Shown here piece by piece: positions 43,483 to 52,332 of a stretch of 64,000 bases of DNA. Position 1 is the first letter of the stretch; every line of letters starts with the position of its first letter. A program made the translations under genes and the position numbers. Source of the DNA: Sulfitobacter mediterraneus. Lineage in GTDB: Bacteria; Pseudomonadota; Alphaproteobacteria; Rhodobacterales; Rhodobacteraceae. The stretch is taken from the NCBI RefSeq assembly GCF_016801775.1, contig NZ_CP069004.1:124001-188000 (forward strand), in the 5' to 3' direction. A model generated the notes under the pieces. The model saw only the letters and a list, made by a program, of their open reading frames with translations. It made no database searches and had not been told where the DNA came from.

Positions 43483-43502
43483 AGGATCCCCCTTAGTTAG
43501 GT

Positions 43503-43679
43503 TTAGGCGCTCGCGCCGGTGCGACGTTTCAAGAAGGCTTTCAGGATATGCTCGCCGTCGAAATCCGGCACGACCGAGACCAGCTCCCAGCCATCCTGAC
43601 CAAGGGCGGTCAGCTGCGTTTCGATCTTAGGTGGCTTGGTTTTGGCGGTGTTGATCTGTTCAATCTTGTATTCAAACAT
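43503..43679 (-). CDS. DUF4177-type small protein
   Basis: A 58-residue protein (MFEYKIEQINTAKTK, then LGQDGWELVSVVPDFDG, AFLKRR). The GWELV motif and length are typical of the DUF4177 family, small cytosolic proteins of unknown role. AAAGGA lies 8 bases before the ATG at 43679, which decides the start over an upstream in-frame ATG. The start overlaps the virB11 end by 8 bp, so it belongs to the T4SS operon. Why such a protein sits between virB11 and virB6 is unknown. Confidence 0.7.
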   Translation of the reverse strand: MFEYKIEQINTAKTKPPKIETQLTALGQDGWELVSVVPDFDGEHILKAFLKRRTGASA

Positions 43680-44673
43680 GGGCTGTTTCCTTTGAATGGG
43701 CCGGATCAATCGGCAGGTAGAATTCAGTAATGCCGCGCGCACCTTCATGGCGACCGGCTTGAATGATCACATCGATCGAGCGTGTGATGTAGTCGTTCAT
43801 GTCCTGGTAGGTCATGGGCACGTCAGTTTTCAGGGCGGCGATGGCGAGACGCTGAACCGCCAGCTGAGGTGTTTCAGCGTGCAGTGTGGTGAGTGAGCCA
43901 CCATGGCCGGTGTTTATGGCCTCAAGGAAGGTCATGGCCTCTTTGCCGCGTACTTCGCCCAAGACGATACGGTCCGGCCGCATCCGCAGGGTAGAGGTCA
44001 GCAGGACATCAGCGCTGCGTGTGGCTTCGTCGCGGTCAGACATCAGTGTGACGACATTGGGCTGCGTTGGACGTAGTTCGGCGGCTTCTTCGATGGTGAT
44101 GATGCGCTCGTCGGCGGGCACAAAGGAGAGGATCTTGCGCGCCGTGACGGTCTTGCCGGTCGAGGTCCCGCCGGAGACGATCATGTTGAGCTTGTGCGTG
44201 ACGCAGAACTTGAGCGCCGCATCGATGTCGCCGGTGGCCACGACATCGCGCAGCTCGGCATTGCGTTGTCGCCTTGCGCTCTCATTGCTGCGCTCTTTTC
44301 CGAACAGGTAGGACAGCTTGATCTGATCCAATGGCAGGTCCGCAAAGAACCGCAGCGAAATCGCGTAACCGCCATCGACAGCGGGGGGCTGGATGACTTG
44401 CGCGCGGATCGGGCGGTCGCGATAGGTGATGCTGACCGAGACGATAGGCTTGGTCCGGCTGAGCGTGGTGTTCGCGGCGGACGCAATCTGATTACCCAAG
44501 TCCTTGATCTCGTTCTGCGAGAGCTGTCGACTGACGCGCCGCGTAAAGTGATCCCCCTGAAACTCGGCCCACAGCGTGCCGTCAGGGTTGATGCAAAGCT
44601 CGATCAGCTTGGGGTCACGCGCCTCGGGGATCTTGTCCATCGAGCTTTGCAGATAGCTGGCCGTCATGGTCAA
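43672..44673 (-). CDS. virB11: VirB11-type secretion ATPase
   Basis: VirB11 is a hexameric traffic ATPase at the cytoplasmic entrance of the channel; it switches between pilus building and DNA transfer. This one has 333 residues. Walker A is GGTSTGKT (168-175), the Asp box is ITIEEAAELR, and Walker B with the GE signature is RIVLGEVRGKEAMTFLEAIN, followed by the His box GHGGSLTTLHA. It overlaps virB10 by 4 bp and the DUF4177 gene by 8 bp. Confidence 0.93.
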   Translation of the reverse strand: MTMTASYLQSSMDKIPEARDPKLIELCINPDGTLWAEFQGDHFTRRVSRQLSQNEIKDLGNQIASAANTTLSRTKPIVSVSITYRDRPIRAQVIQPPAVDGGYAISLRFFADLPLDQIKLSYLFGKERSNESARRQRNAELRDVVATGDIDAALKFCVTHKLNMIVSGGTSTGKTVTARKILSFVPADERIITIEEAAELRPTQPNVVTLMSDRDEATRSADVLLTSTLRMRPDRIVLGEVRGKEAMTFLEAINTGHGGSLTTLHAETPQLAVQRLAIAALKTDVPMTYQDMNDYITRSIDVIIQAGRHEGARGITEFYLPIDPAHSKETAHV

Positions 44674-45986
44674 AAAATCTCCAGATCGCGGTGGACCATC
44701 ACGGTGACGCGGGCACCTTGATCGACATAGATCACGGGCGAGACGGAGAGATATTCGCCAATCACGCTTTGCGCGCTGTCCTGAAGGTCTTCGCCAATGC
44801 CCTCGAGCACATCAGAGGTGATCTCATCTTCGGTGTTTTGGGCGGCCACGGCGGGCAAGGCTCCGATCAGCGATATAAGGGCAGCTGACCCGAACCGCGT
44901 GCCAAAGCGGCTATCGACAGAGCCGGTTGTGCCGGAGCGGCCCAATTCATCGCCACCGAAGGCGCTGATATCGACGGTCTGGTTGCTGGGCAGAATGATC
45001 CGGTCCCAGGCGATGGTCACGCGTTGCTGCGCGATGTCGAGGCCGGATTGATACCGCCCGATCAGACGCGCGCCGCGCGGGATCAGAACCCGTGAGCCGT
45101 CATAGGCGTGGACATCTTCAGCCACCATCGCGCGGACCTGACCGGCGAGAGAGCTGTCGATTGCGGTTTCCAGCACGGCCTGGATCATTGTGCCCTGAAC
45201 GACGGTGTTTGACGGGTTCACGATCAACTGGGCTTGCGTCACGTCTGCGGGTTCAGCGCCGTTGCGGACAAAGTCTGTGTCACCATCAAGCCGCCGCTGT
45301 TGCGCGGCGGTTTCATTGTTGCCGCCTCCGGTGCCGCCAAAGGCGATGATAGGACTGGCGATGCGGGCTTGGAGTTCCTCAAGTTCGGCTTGCCGTCTTC
45401 TCTCGAGCTCTTGAAGGCGCAGTTCTTCTGCCGTGGGACCGGTCGGTGCAGGCGTACTTGGGGTTTCCAGGCGTGCAAGCTCCAGATCGTTCTGCAGTCG
45501 CTGAATTTGACGGGCCCGTTCTTCCAACTCTTCGCGCAAGGCGGATTGCGTTGCTGCTGCCTCGCTGCGCAGGGCATCGATCTCTGCGCCCAGAGTATCC
45601 AGCGCCTCCGTGTCGACGGCAGGGGCCTCAGGTGCTGGCGCGTTGCGCAGTGCTTCAAGCTCGGACCGCATAGCGTCCATTTGCGCGCGGAGCTCTTCTG
45701 TCTCGCTGTCTGGTTCTGACACCGCTGGCGGCGGAGAAGTGTCAATTGGCGCAGGCGTGGGCTCGAGCGCACCGAAGCCCGGTCCCGCCGCTTGGAATTC
45801 ATCCGGGGAGGCGGTTTCTAGGCTGTCGGGTTCAGAGCCGCCAGAGAACACCAACAAGAGACCACCAAGGGCGGCGATTGCCCCAATACCCAGGGCAATA
45901 GTGACAGCGGACGGCCGCGCCCTTCGGTTTTGTGGTTTTCCTTCAAGCGCTTCGAGGCGTTTCTTAAGCTCAGCAGTTTCACTCAT
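44670..45986 (-). CDS. virB10: VirB10-type T4SS scaffold protein
   Basis: VirB10 spans both membranes and transmits energy to the outer-membrane complex. Here 438 residues: a cytosolic N-terminus, one membrane helix (about 26-46, VTIALGIGAIAALGGLLLVF), a Pro/Glu-rich periplasmic linker with coiled coil (about 60-210), and a C-terminal TrbI-like beta domain (VVQGTMIQAVLETAIDSSLA, then YDGSRVLIPRGARLIGRYQS). It overlaps virB9 by 8 bp. Confidence 0.93.
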   Translation of the reverse strand: MSETAELKKRLEALEGKPQNRRARPSAVTIALGIGAIAALGGLLLVFSGGSEPDSLETASPDEFQAAGPGFGALEPTPAPIDTSPPPAVSEPDSETEELRAQMDAMRSELEALRNAPAPEAPAVDTEALDTLGAEIDALRSEAAATQSALREELEERARQIQRLQNDLELARLETPSTPAPTGPTAEELRLQELERRRQAELEELQARIASPIIAFGGTGGGNNETAAQQRRLDGDTDFVRNGAEPADVTQAQLIVNPSNTVVQGTMIQAVLETAIDSSLAGQVRAMVAEDVHAYDGSRVLIPRGARLIGRYQSGLDIAQQRVTIAWDRIILPSNQTVDISAFGGDELGRSGTTGSVDSRFGTRFGSAALISLIGALPAVAAQNTEDEITSDVLEGIGEDLQDSAQSVIGEYLSVSPVIYVDQGARVTVMVHRDLEIF

Positions 45987-46674
45987 TGTGGTTTGCCTCG
46001 CTCATCTCTTGGACGCAGATTTCGTCCTCGCCGAGCCTCAGAACCCATCGATCGCTGACACCTGATACACGGATCACGCCGTCTGGCCGCGCGAGCGCAT
46101 TCACGCTGCGTTCATTGCCGTTTGACCAGCGAAAAATCGCAGGCAGCGGCGCGTTCGCGGCAAAGCGGAAATAAGTGAAGGTGCCGTCGTCCCAAATCTC
46201 GCGCGGAGTGATTTCGGACCGCGCGCTGACGCCATAGGCGTGGTTTGCAGGTTGGCTTGCTGCCACACGCGATTGCTGGGGAGCGGGCTCGGGATAGGTG
46301 AAGCGAATGACGTAGAAGGTTGGCGAGCTCGCCTCAGTGACGTTGAAATAATAGCTGCGTCGGTTGGTATAGACGGTGATGTTTGTATGAGCGCCGCGCG
46401 AGACGGGCTTGATCGCAAAAGCCTGACCGCCGGGCACACCGTCCAAAAGGAAGCCTTCAGTGTCGCCCGCAATGATCGAGCGGATGGTCTCACCCTGGCC
46501 GAATTCGATGCTAGTGACGTGAGTCAGGCTGGTGCGGATGCGGTAGACCTGCCCATCCTGATAGGTGGCCAGTCGGACGCGGGCATCATAAGGGCCTTGG
46601 CGCGGCTGCGTTTCGGCATAGACGGTGCCAGCAAGCGGAGCAATGAGGGCGAGGATAAGGAACAGGCGGCGCAT
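45979..46674 (-). CDS. virB9: VirB9-type outer-membrane core protein
   Basis: VirB9 forms the outer-membrane ring of the channel with VirB7 and VirB10. 231 residues with a signal peptide (MRRLFLILALIAPLAGTVYA) and the family's beta-rich domains (DARVRLATYQDGQVYRIRTS in the N-terminal domain, EIWDDGTFTYFRFA and RWVLRLGEDEICV in the C-terminal domain). It starts 3 bases after virB8 and overlaps virB10. Confidence 0.92.
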   Translation of the reverse strand: MRRLFLILALIAPLAGTVYAETQPRQGPYDARVRLATYQDGQVYRIRTSLTHVTSIEFGQGETIRSIIAGDTEGFLLDGVPGGQAFAIKPVSRGAHTNITVYTNRRSYYFNVTEASSPTFYVIRFTYPEPAPQQSRVAASQPANHAYGVSARSEITPREIWDDGTFTYFRFAANAPLPAIFRWSNGNERSVNALARPDGVIRVSGVSDRWVLRLGEDEICVQEMSEANHNE

Positions 46675-46677
46675 GGG

Positions 46678-47328
46678 TTACTCCAAACGATCCGAGCGGA
46701 TCGCGTATTCGGTGACGGTGAAGCCGAAAGGGTTTTGCCAGACATCGTCGATCGACCGGCTATTCTCCGGCTGAAATTCAAACATCAGCGTTGCAGTGAA
46801 GAGCCCATTTTGAGAGCCGCGCGGCGAGTTGAGCCGCTTGCGAAGGCGCACCTGAGCACGATTTGCGCTGATATGGGTGATCGACAGAACCTCGACTTCA
46901 AGCCGGGCATCTGTGCCGTAACTGTCGGGCGGATAGGCCTCATGGCCGCTGGTCCATAATGCACGCAACCCTGCGGCGGCTGCGCCGTTCGACTGGTCCA
47001 GGACCCGCCGCACACGCACGTCATTGTCGAGCTGATTGTATGTCTCTCGATCAATGACGTAGCGGTAGACCTGTGCCTCGATGATAGCGGGGCGTTCCGT
47101 GAGTGAGACCGCTTCAACCATGGCATTGGGGAGGGCCATGCCGGTTTCGCTATCAAAGGGCACGATCATGGGCGACGGGTCCACGTCGAACAGGGCAACG
47201 AGGGCAGCGGCGAGGCAACCTGCCATGCCAAACGCCATGCCTGTCAGCCCCAATTTCTGCCACAAGAGCTCGCGTCGTCGTGCGCCGTACACGAGCTCTT
47301 CTTCGATGATTTCTGCTTCACTGTTCAT
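46678..47328 (-). CDS. virB8: VirB8-type inner-membrane T4SS protein
   Basis: VirB8 is a bitopic assembly factor that dimerises in the periplasm. 216 residues: a short cytosolic segment, one membrane helix (about 30-50, GMAFGMAGCLAAALVALF) and a NTF2-like periplasmic domain (YVIDRETYNQLDNDVRVRRV, then VEVLSITHISANRAQVRLRK). It lies between virB5 and virB9 with gaps of only 3 bases on each side. Confidence 0.9.
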   Translation of the reverse strand: MNSEAEIIEEELVYGARRRELLWQKLGLTGMAFGMAGCLAAALVALFDVDPSPMIVPFDSETGMALPNAMVEAVSLTERPAIIEAQVYRYVIDRETYNQLDNDVRVRRVLDQSNGAAAAGLRALWTSGHEAYPPDSYGTDARLEVEVLSITHISANRAQVRLRKRLNSPRGSQNGLFTATLMFEFQPENSRSIDDVWQNPFGFTVTEYAIRSDRLE

Positions 47329-47331
47329 GGG

Positions 47332-48111
47332 TCAGTCCGCGCGCAGGTCTGGCAGGGTGAAGTCCATGTAGCGGCGTTCTTCAGCCAGCGTCGCGGCATC
47401 GACCACGCCGGATTGGCCCGCACCGACGGTCTGAATAGCTTCGAGCTCCCACATGCGCGTCATGGCAATCGCCAGCTCGGCCGTGACGCGAGTGTTGTGA
47501 TCGACGGCTTCCTTGAGCGTTTCCATGTCCGGAATAAGCGAGACCAGTTGCTCGACCCGTTCGAGGGATTGCGCGGCCTCTTCATAGCTGTTTTCAGCCG
47601 CCGCCGACATCACCGCGCCGGTGCTTGCCTGACTGGCGATACGCTCTGCCCCCGGATTGCCGCTGCTAGCCATGTCGGACAGGCTGTCTTGATCAAACCC
47701 GGCATCCTCGAGGGCTTGCGTCATGCGGCCTTCCATTTGAGGGGCTGCATTGCCGATCAGGCCGCTGAAATCGCCACTCTGGATTTGCCGGATGGTGCCG
47801 AGGAGATCGCCGAATTCCTGATCGAGCAGGCCGTCAAGATCACCACCCATGGCCATCTCAATGATATCCGTCGCGCCGGTCAGGGCCGCGTAGGTCTCGT
47901 TGAGCGTGTCGAGTTGCTGCTGCACCAGATCGAGCTGTTCGAGAAGCGTGTCGAGCTGGTCGGTCTGGATCCCGAAATCCTCCAGCATCTGCTGCAGCTG
48001 GCGAATTTCCTGCGCGATGTTGCGTGTGTCGACCGTCGGCACGCCTTGAGCAGTTGCAGGAGACGCAACCAACAATGCGCAGGTGGCTACGGCAGAAAGA
48101 AAGCGGATCAT
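47332..48111 (-). CDS. virB5: VirB5/TrbJ-type pilus-associated protein
   Basis: VirB5 is a minor pilus protein thought to help adhesion to the recipient. 259 residues with a signal peptide (FLSAVATCALLVASPATA), then AQGVPTVDTRNIAQEI and a long helical part rich in Gln and Leu (LEQLDLVQQQLDTLNETYAA), and a C-terminus with further helices. The order virB5-virB8-virB9-virB10 supports the call. It overlaps the transglycosylase gene upstream by 4 bp. Confidence 0.85.
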   Translation of the reverse strand: MIRFLSAVATCALLVASPATAQGVPTVDTRNIAQEIRQLQQMLEDFGIQTDQLDTLLEQLDLVQQQLDTLNETYAALTGATDIIEMAMGGDLDGLLDQEFGDLLGTIRQIQSGDFSGLIGNAAPQMEGRMTQALEDAGFDQDSLSDMASSGNPGAERIASQASTGAVMSAAAENSYEEAAQSLERVEQLVSLIPDMETLKEAVDHNTRVTAELAIAMTRMWELEAIQTVGAGQSGVVDAATLAEERRYMDFTLPDLRAD

Positions 48112-49256
48112 CGGAGGGCCTCCAGATCGAATTGCATGAAGTCTTGTTCTCGTGCCTGCGCGGCTGCCATGGCCAGCGCTTCGGCGCTGAGCGGACGGGT
48201 ATGGGTGGCCTTGAGGCGCGTGCGGATCGCGATCAGGCGAGCGAGCTCGGCCCGAGCGTAGGTATTGAGCGACATGGCCGCGTGAATGTCGTCGGTTTCG
48301 CCAATGCGGGTGATGATGTCCTGCACCCGAAGCGCAGCCGCTTGCACGGAGATTAAGGAGTAATCGCCATAGACCCCTGCGCCGAAAGAGGTGAGGCTCA
48401 TGGTGGAGTTGGCGAGCAAAACTGGATCAATGGTGCCAAGCGCGTCGACGCCGCCAACGCGGGCAAGGTAGAGATTGTAGCGCTCTGGGATCACCTGAAC
48501 GTAGTGTTGGGTTTCCGCAAATGGCGGCACGCCGCCATAGCGTTGCACATTTCCGGGACCGGCGTTGTAAGCGGCCAGCCCATGGATGATGTTGCCATCA
48601 AACATGGCCAGCATCTGCCCCAGATAGCGTGCGCCGCCGGTGACCTGGATGTAGGGGTTTTCGTAATAGGCCGGGTAAATCCCGAGATCCTGTGCGGTGC
48701 CGGGCATGATCTGGGTCAGGCCGAATGCGCCGACAGGGGAGCGCGCGCCGATGGTGAAACGGCTTTCTTGCCAGATCAGCGCCTGCAACAGACAGCGCCA
48801 CTGCTTGGGTGATAGACCCGCTGCGCGCACGCCAGACATGCGATGCGTTTCTTGCGCGGCACGAATGATCAGCTCTTCAATCGATCCCGAGGCATCGCCG
48901 AACATCTGGGCTGCGCCTGGGTTCGGGTCGACCGAACCATAGAGCGTGTCTGCGGCGCTTTCAGGTGATGAACCAGCTTCTAGGCTTGCGACCTGTGCGC
49001 CGGAATTCCCTCTGGCCAACGTGGTGGCATTGAGGATGTCTTCCAGCGCCTGGAGTTGTTCTTGCTCAAGCTCTTCAAGCTCTTCCTCTTTGGTTAACCG
49101 ATCCCGTTGCAGCGCCAGATCTTGTTCGCTTTGCTGCAACACGCGCTCGCGCTGCAGGAACATGCCCGCATCAAAGGTCGGCACGCCTTGGGCATAGGCC
49201 ATTGGCGCGGCGAACCACACCAAGCCCGCAAAGATATGCAGGCGGTGCCTACTCAC
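48108..49256 (-). CDS. lytic transglycosylase with VirB5-like N-terminus, GTG start
   Basis: A VirB1-like peptidoglycan-cutting enzyme that would open the wall for the channel. The signal peptide ends near PMAYA and is followed by AQGVPTFDAGMFLQRERVLQ, which closely resembles the mature start of the neighbouring VirB5, then a Glu-rich coiled coil. The SLT domain is in the second half: IWQESRF (catalytic Glu), SPVGAFGLTQIMPGTAQDLG and AAYNAGPGNVQRYGG. An ATG at 49316 is in frame but lies inside the lipoprotein gene and gives a poor signal peptide. GTG at 49256 fits the signal peptide, giving 382 residues. Confidence 0.8.
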   Translation of the reverse strand: MSRHRLHIFAGLVWFAAPMAYAQGVPTFDAGMFLQRERVLQQSEQDLALQRDRLTKEEELEELEQEQLQALEDILNATTLARGNSGAQVASLEAGSSPESAADTLYGSVDPNPGAAQMFGDASGSIEELIIRAAQETHRMSGVRAAGLSPKQWRCLLQALIWQESRFTIGARSPVGAFGLTQIMPGTAQDLGIYPAYYENPYIQVTGGARYLGQMLAMFDGNIIHGLAAYNAGPGNVQRYGGVPPFAETQHYVQVIPERYNLYLARVGGVDALGTIDPVLLANSTMSLTSFGAGVYGDYSLISVQAAALRVQDIITRIGETDDIHAAMSLNTYARAELARLIAIRTRLKATHTRPLSAEALAMAAAQAREQDFMQFDLEALR

Positions 49257-49407
49257 CGAGACCACCAATCGGCCCAAGCAGTTCAAAATTGCAGTTGCTG
49301 CGGCTGACCTCGGCAAAGGAGCTGAAGCATTCGGCTTCAGACGGCCGATATTCCGCGCAGGCTGTCAGGGTCAAAAGGGTGAGGGTCAGCACGCAAAGTC
49401 TACGCAT
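49249..49407 (-). CDS. small lipoprotein, possible VirB7 equivalent
   Basis: A 52-residue protein with a classic lipobox: MRRLCVLTLTLLTLTACAEY, with Cys at position 17. Three more Cys or Cys-adjacent residues lie in the mature part (AECFSSFAEVSRSNCNFELL). GGAGA lies 7 bases before the ATG. VirB7 is a small outer-membrane lipoprotein that tethers VirB9; no other VirB7 candidate was found in the operon, so this is the best one, although its position after virB4 is unusual. It overlaps virB4 and the transglycosylase gene by 8 bp each. Confidence 0.65.
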   Translation of the reverse strand: MRRLCVLTLTLLTLTACAEYRPSEAECFSSFAEVSRSNCNFELLGPIGGLGE

Positions 49408-51766
49408 CAATCTGTCTCCAAAAATCGAGGTTCTGGCGATAATCCGCGCCCACCAGCGCTTCGCCTTTTTCCATGCCGCCAAGGATCGTGAGGTAGGGGC
49501 CGAGCGCGCGGAGATCAGCGTCGATCACCACCGATCCTTGATCATCACGCACCAGCGCCAGACGGGAATTGCTGCCTGTGCTGAGCAGAACGCTGAGCTC
49601 TTTTTCAGTGAGGCCCAGCAGAGTGTAATCGCTGGCCGAGGCGCGGATGTTGGGTAGCAGAAGCTGCGTCGGCACAGCCTCGACGATCGTTTTGCCAGTG
49701 CGGGTTTTCTCAAGCTGGCTTGCGTATTGGGTCATCATCACGACAACCGCGTTCTGTTTGCGCGCCGTGACCAGCCAGTTGCTGAGCCGATCTGCGAAAT
49801 ACGGGTTGTCGAGCGCTTTCCAGGCCTCATCGATGATGATCAATGTCGGCTTGCGGTCCTCGATGACGCGTTCCACCCGCCGAAACAGGTAAGAGAGGAC
49901 AGCCATGCGTTCCTTTTCGCTTTCGCTGTCGAGAATGCCGGTAAGGTCGAAGCCCACGACATCACCATCGAGCGAGAAGGTATCCTCAGCACTTTGCCCG
50001 AAGATCCAGCCATATCGACCGTCTGCGGTCCATTCCTGTATCCGCTCAAACAGGTCCCCTTCATCTGCCCCCGCCACAAACAGCGAGGCCAGATCCTGCC
50101 AGTTGCGCAGGGCGGCATCGCTCGCCCCGGCGTTCTGGCGCACCACTTCTTGGATGCGATTGATCTGAACAGGGCTCAGGGGCTTGTCAGCGCGATGCAA
50201 CAGCGTGGCCAGCCAATCAGACAGCCAGGTTTGGCCGCGCCCATCAATTTCGGTGCGGAGCGGGTTGAGGCCGGTTGCTTCACCCGCCTTGATGGCGCTG
50301 TAGCGCCCGCCATTGGCCCGTACCGCCATTTCCATGCCCGCGCGATAGTCGAACACAAACACGCGCGCGTCGCAGCGCCGCGCTTGGGTCATCAGAAAAG
50401 CCGACAGTACCGACTTGCCAGAGCCAGGACGGCCAAGGATCAAGGTATGCCCGCCGGTCGGCTCTTTGTCCGGCTGTCCGGCTTCGTGGTAGTTGAATAG
50501 GAAGCCTGAGCGTTCAGGCGTCGGGAAGAGAGTAATCGGCTTGCCCCAAGGCACTTGGTGACCAGGTTTGCCCAGTTGACCACGATGAAGCGCCGCGAGG
50601 TCGGCAAAGTTCGTGTTGGTGATGGCGGCTTTGCGGCTGCGCATCTGCCCGTTCCCCGGATGCTGCGCGAAATAATGTGTCCGAGCCGCAAAACTCTCGT
50701 TCACAAGATTGACGCCTTCACTGGCCGCGATGTTGCGCACCTCGGCTGCAATGGCCTCCAGCTTTTCTTCGGTCTCTGCAAAGATTGTGGCCGTCATGTG
50801 ATGATCGCCAAAGCTCAGCCGCTTGGATTCCAGATCGTCCAGCGCGTCGACCAGTTCTTCCGCAAGGGATATCGCGCCATCATCGCTTGCTTTCATCAAG
50901 CGCTGTTGCCGTTTGATCCGGCTGGCCATGATGTTGCTATTGATCGGCGTAAAGGAATGCGTGACGACCATGTCGACAGGCAGGTTCAGCTCATCGAACA
51001 TCGTGCAGCTGGTTTTGGCCGGGTAGGTCTTGATGGCAAAGCTGGTGCCGAACCGCTTACCTGCCGTCCCATCGTCCAACGTGAAGCCTCGCCCCTGAAA
51101 CGTGACGCGGGCGTTGGCTACATCTTCGGCAATGACGCCAAATCGCGATTTTGCGAAGAGCGAACGCTCCTGGCCAATATTGAGCGCCCCGAGGAACCCG
51201 AGTAGCTCGCCGCTTTCAGCGCCCAGCAGGCGCGGGTTCATCTCAGCAAATGACGACAGTAAAAACCCGACGACCTCCTCGAGCTTGCGCAGTTGTTTGG
51301 ATGTTTGGTCCTTCATCTGTGCGATGGAGTCTACACGTTTCAGACGGAGCCGCGCGCCGAGAGGGGGGCGTTTCAGCACCGTGAGCGTGAGTGTTTTGTC
51401 TCGAAGGCCTGCCTGTGCCATTGCTGATTGCCAGCGAGTGTCCAGCGTTTGGGCAAAGCCATCGTGGGGCATCGTTGGCAAGGCGCTCTCGATCGCTTTT
51501 GAGACCTTGTGCACATAGAAACTGTACTCTGGCCCGATCTGGGCGATGATTGCAGCAAAGAGCGCACGGATCTTCTCCAAATGCGCGTCATCGCAGGTCA
51601 TGCTGTTGACGCCGTCAAGGCGGATGCACTGGAACAGAGCATTGCCGCGCGTGCGGATCGTCACGCCATCCACGAGACTGACATAGGGCAGCATGCTGGC
51701 CATTGGGCGCTCTTTGCGCGCCCAGTTTGGCAGTGTTGCAAGATCATCGGAAGGATCACGGAGCAT
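49400..51766 (-). CDS. virB4: VirB4-type secretion ATPase
   Basis: VirB4 is the largest and most conserved T4SS ATPase and powers pilus assembly and transfer. 788 residues. Walker A is LGRPGSGKSVLSAFL near residue 440, Walker B is PTLIIIDEAWKAL near 650, and MMTQYASQLEKT follows. The N-terminal half has the usual VirB4 domain (ESFAARTHYFAQHPGN). The start overlaps virB3 by 11 bp. Confidence 0.93.
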   Translation of the reverse strand: MLRDPSDDLATLPNWARKERPMASMLPYVSLVDGVTIRTRGNALFQCIRLDGVNSMTCDDAHLEKIRALFAAIIAQIGPEYSFYVHKVSKAIESALPTMPHDGFAQTLDTRWQSAMAQAGLRDKTLTLTVLKRPPLGARLRLKRVDSIAQMKDQTSKQLRKLEEVVGFLLSSFAEMNPRLLGAESGELLGFLGALNIGQERSLFAKSRFGVIAEDVANARVTFQGRGFTLDDGTAGKRFGTSFAIKTYPAKTSCTMFDELNLPVDMVVTHSFTPINSNIMASRIKRQQRLMKASDDGAISLAEELVDALDDLESKRLSFGDHHMTATIFAETEEKLEAIAAEVRNIAASEGVNLVNESFAARTHYFAQHPGNGQMRSRKAAITNTNFADLAALHRGQLGKPGHQVPWGKPITLFPTPERSGFLFNYHEAGQPDKEPTGGHTLILGRPGSGKSVLSAFLMTQARRCDARVFVFDYRAGMEMAVRANGGRYSAIKAGEATGLNPLRTEIDGRGQTWLSDWLATLLHRADKPLSPVQINRIQEVVRQNAGASDAALRNWQDLASLFVAGADEGDLFERIQEWTADGRYGWIFGQSAEDTFSLDGDVVGFDLTGILDSESEKERMAVLSYLFRRVERVIEDRKPTLIIIDEAWKALDNPYFADRLSNWLVTARKQNAVVVMMTQYASQLEKTRTGKTIVEAVPTQLLLPNIRASASDYTLLGLTEKELSVLLSTGSNSRLALVRDDQGSVVIDADLRALGPYLTILGGMEKGEALVGADYRQNLDFWRQIDA

Positions 51767-52034
51767 AGCTGTCCCCCGAATGGATCTTGCGGTTTGGGGT
51801 GGGCGGCGTCTCCTGCAGCGCTGTGACCATCACCTCAAGAAAGGCTGGATCCCAGTCAGCGGCTTTCCACAGCGCGGGATAGGCCAGAGCGGCGATGATG
51901 ATCACCGGCCAGCTCTGGACCCACAGAAACAGCAATACAAACCCGAAGAGCCAGACCATGGCGTACATGATCGGCAAGCCGATGAGCTTTGGCGGCCGGA
52001 TCAGGCCGAGGAAGAGGCGGGTTTGCGTTGCCAT
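51756..52034 (-). CDS. virB3: VirB3-type T4SS protein
   Basis: A 92-residue inner-membrane protein with two close hydrophobic stretches (GLPIMYAMVWLFGFVLLFLW and WPVIIIAALAYPALW). This size and topology, and the position between the pilin gene and virB4, identify VirB3, which helps VirB4 in pilus assembly. The 3' end overlaps virB4. Confidence 0.88.
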   Translation of the reverse strand: MATQTRLFLGLIRPPKLIGLPIMYAMVWLFGFVLLFLWVQSWPVIIIAALAYPALWKAADWDPAFLEVMVTALQETPPTPNRKIHSGDSYAP

Positions 52035-52041
52035 GTCGAAT

Positions 52042-52332
52042 TTACGCGCCCCAGATGGCGGTCACGATGGTCGGTGCGGCTGCGATGCCTGCAATGGCGA
52101 CCAGCACCCAGAGGGCTTGGCGGAAATCCAGAATGCCAAAGAGCCAGGAGAGGAACACGCCAATCAAGGCCAGGGTGCCGATCACAATGCCCAGGGGGCC
52201 GGTGATCGTGTCGACAATGCCTTGAAGAAGGTTTTGCACCGGGGAGAGATCGATGCTCTGTGCAAAGGCCGGGTTGGCAATCATCAAGCTGGCCAGAGCC
52301 AGCGACAGGATCGTGCGGAATTGAATGTGCAT
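52042..52332 (-). CDS. virB2: VirB2-type major pilin
   Basis: A 96-residue prepilin with a signal peptide ending near NPAFA, followed by two hydrophobic helices (LGIVIGTLALIGVFLSWLFG and ALWVLVAIAGIAAAPTIVTA) joined by a short polar turn. This is the normal layout of VirB2/TrbC pilins. Its start codon touches the stop of the upstream transglycosylase gene. Confidence 0.88.
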   Translation of the reverse strand: MHIQFRTILSLALASLMIANPAFAQSIDLSPVQNLLQGIVDTITGPLGIVIGTLALIGVFLSWLFGILDFRQALWVLVAIAGIAAAPTIVTAIWGA

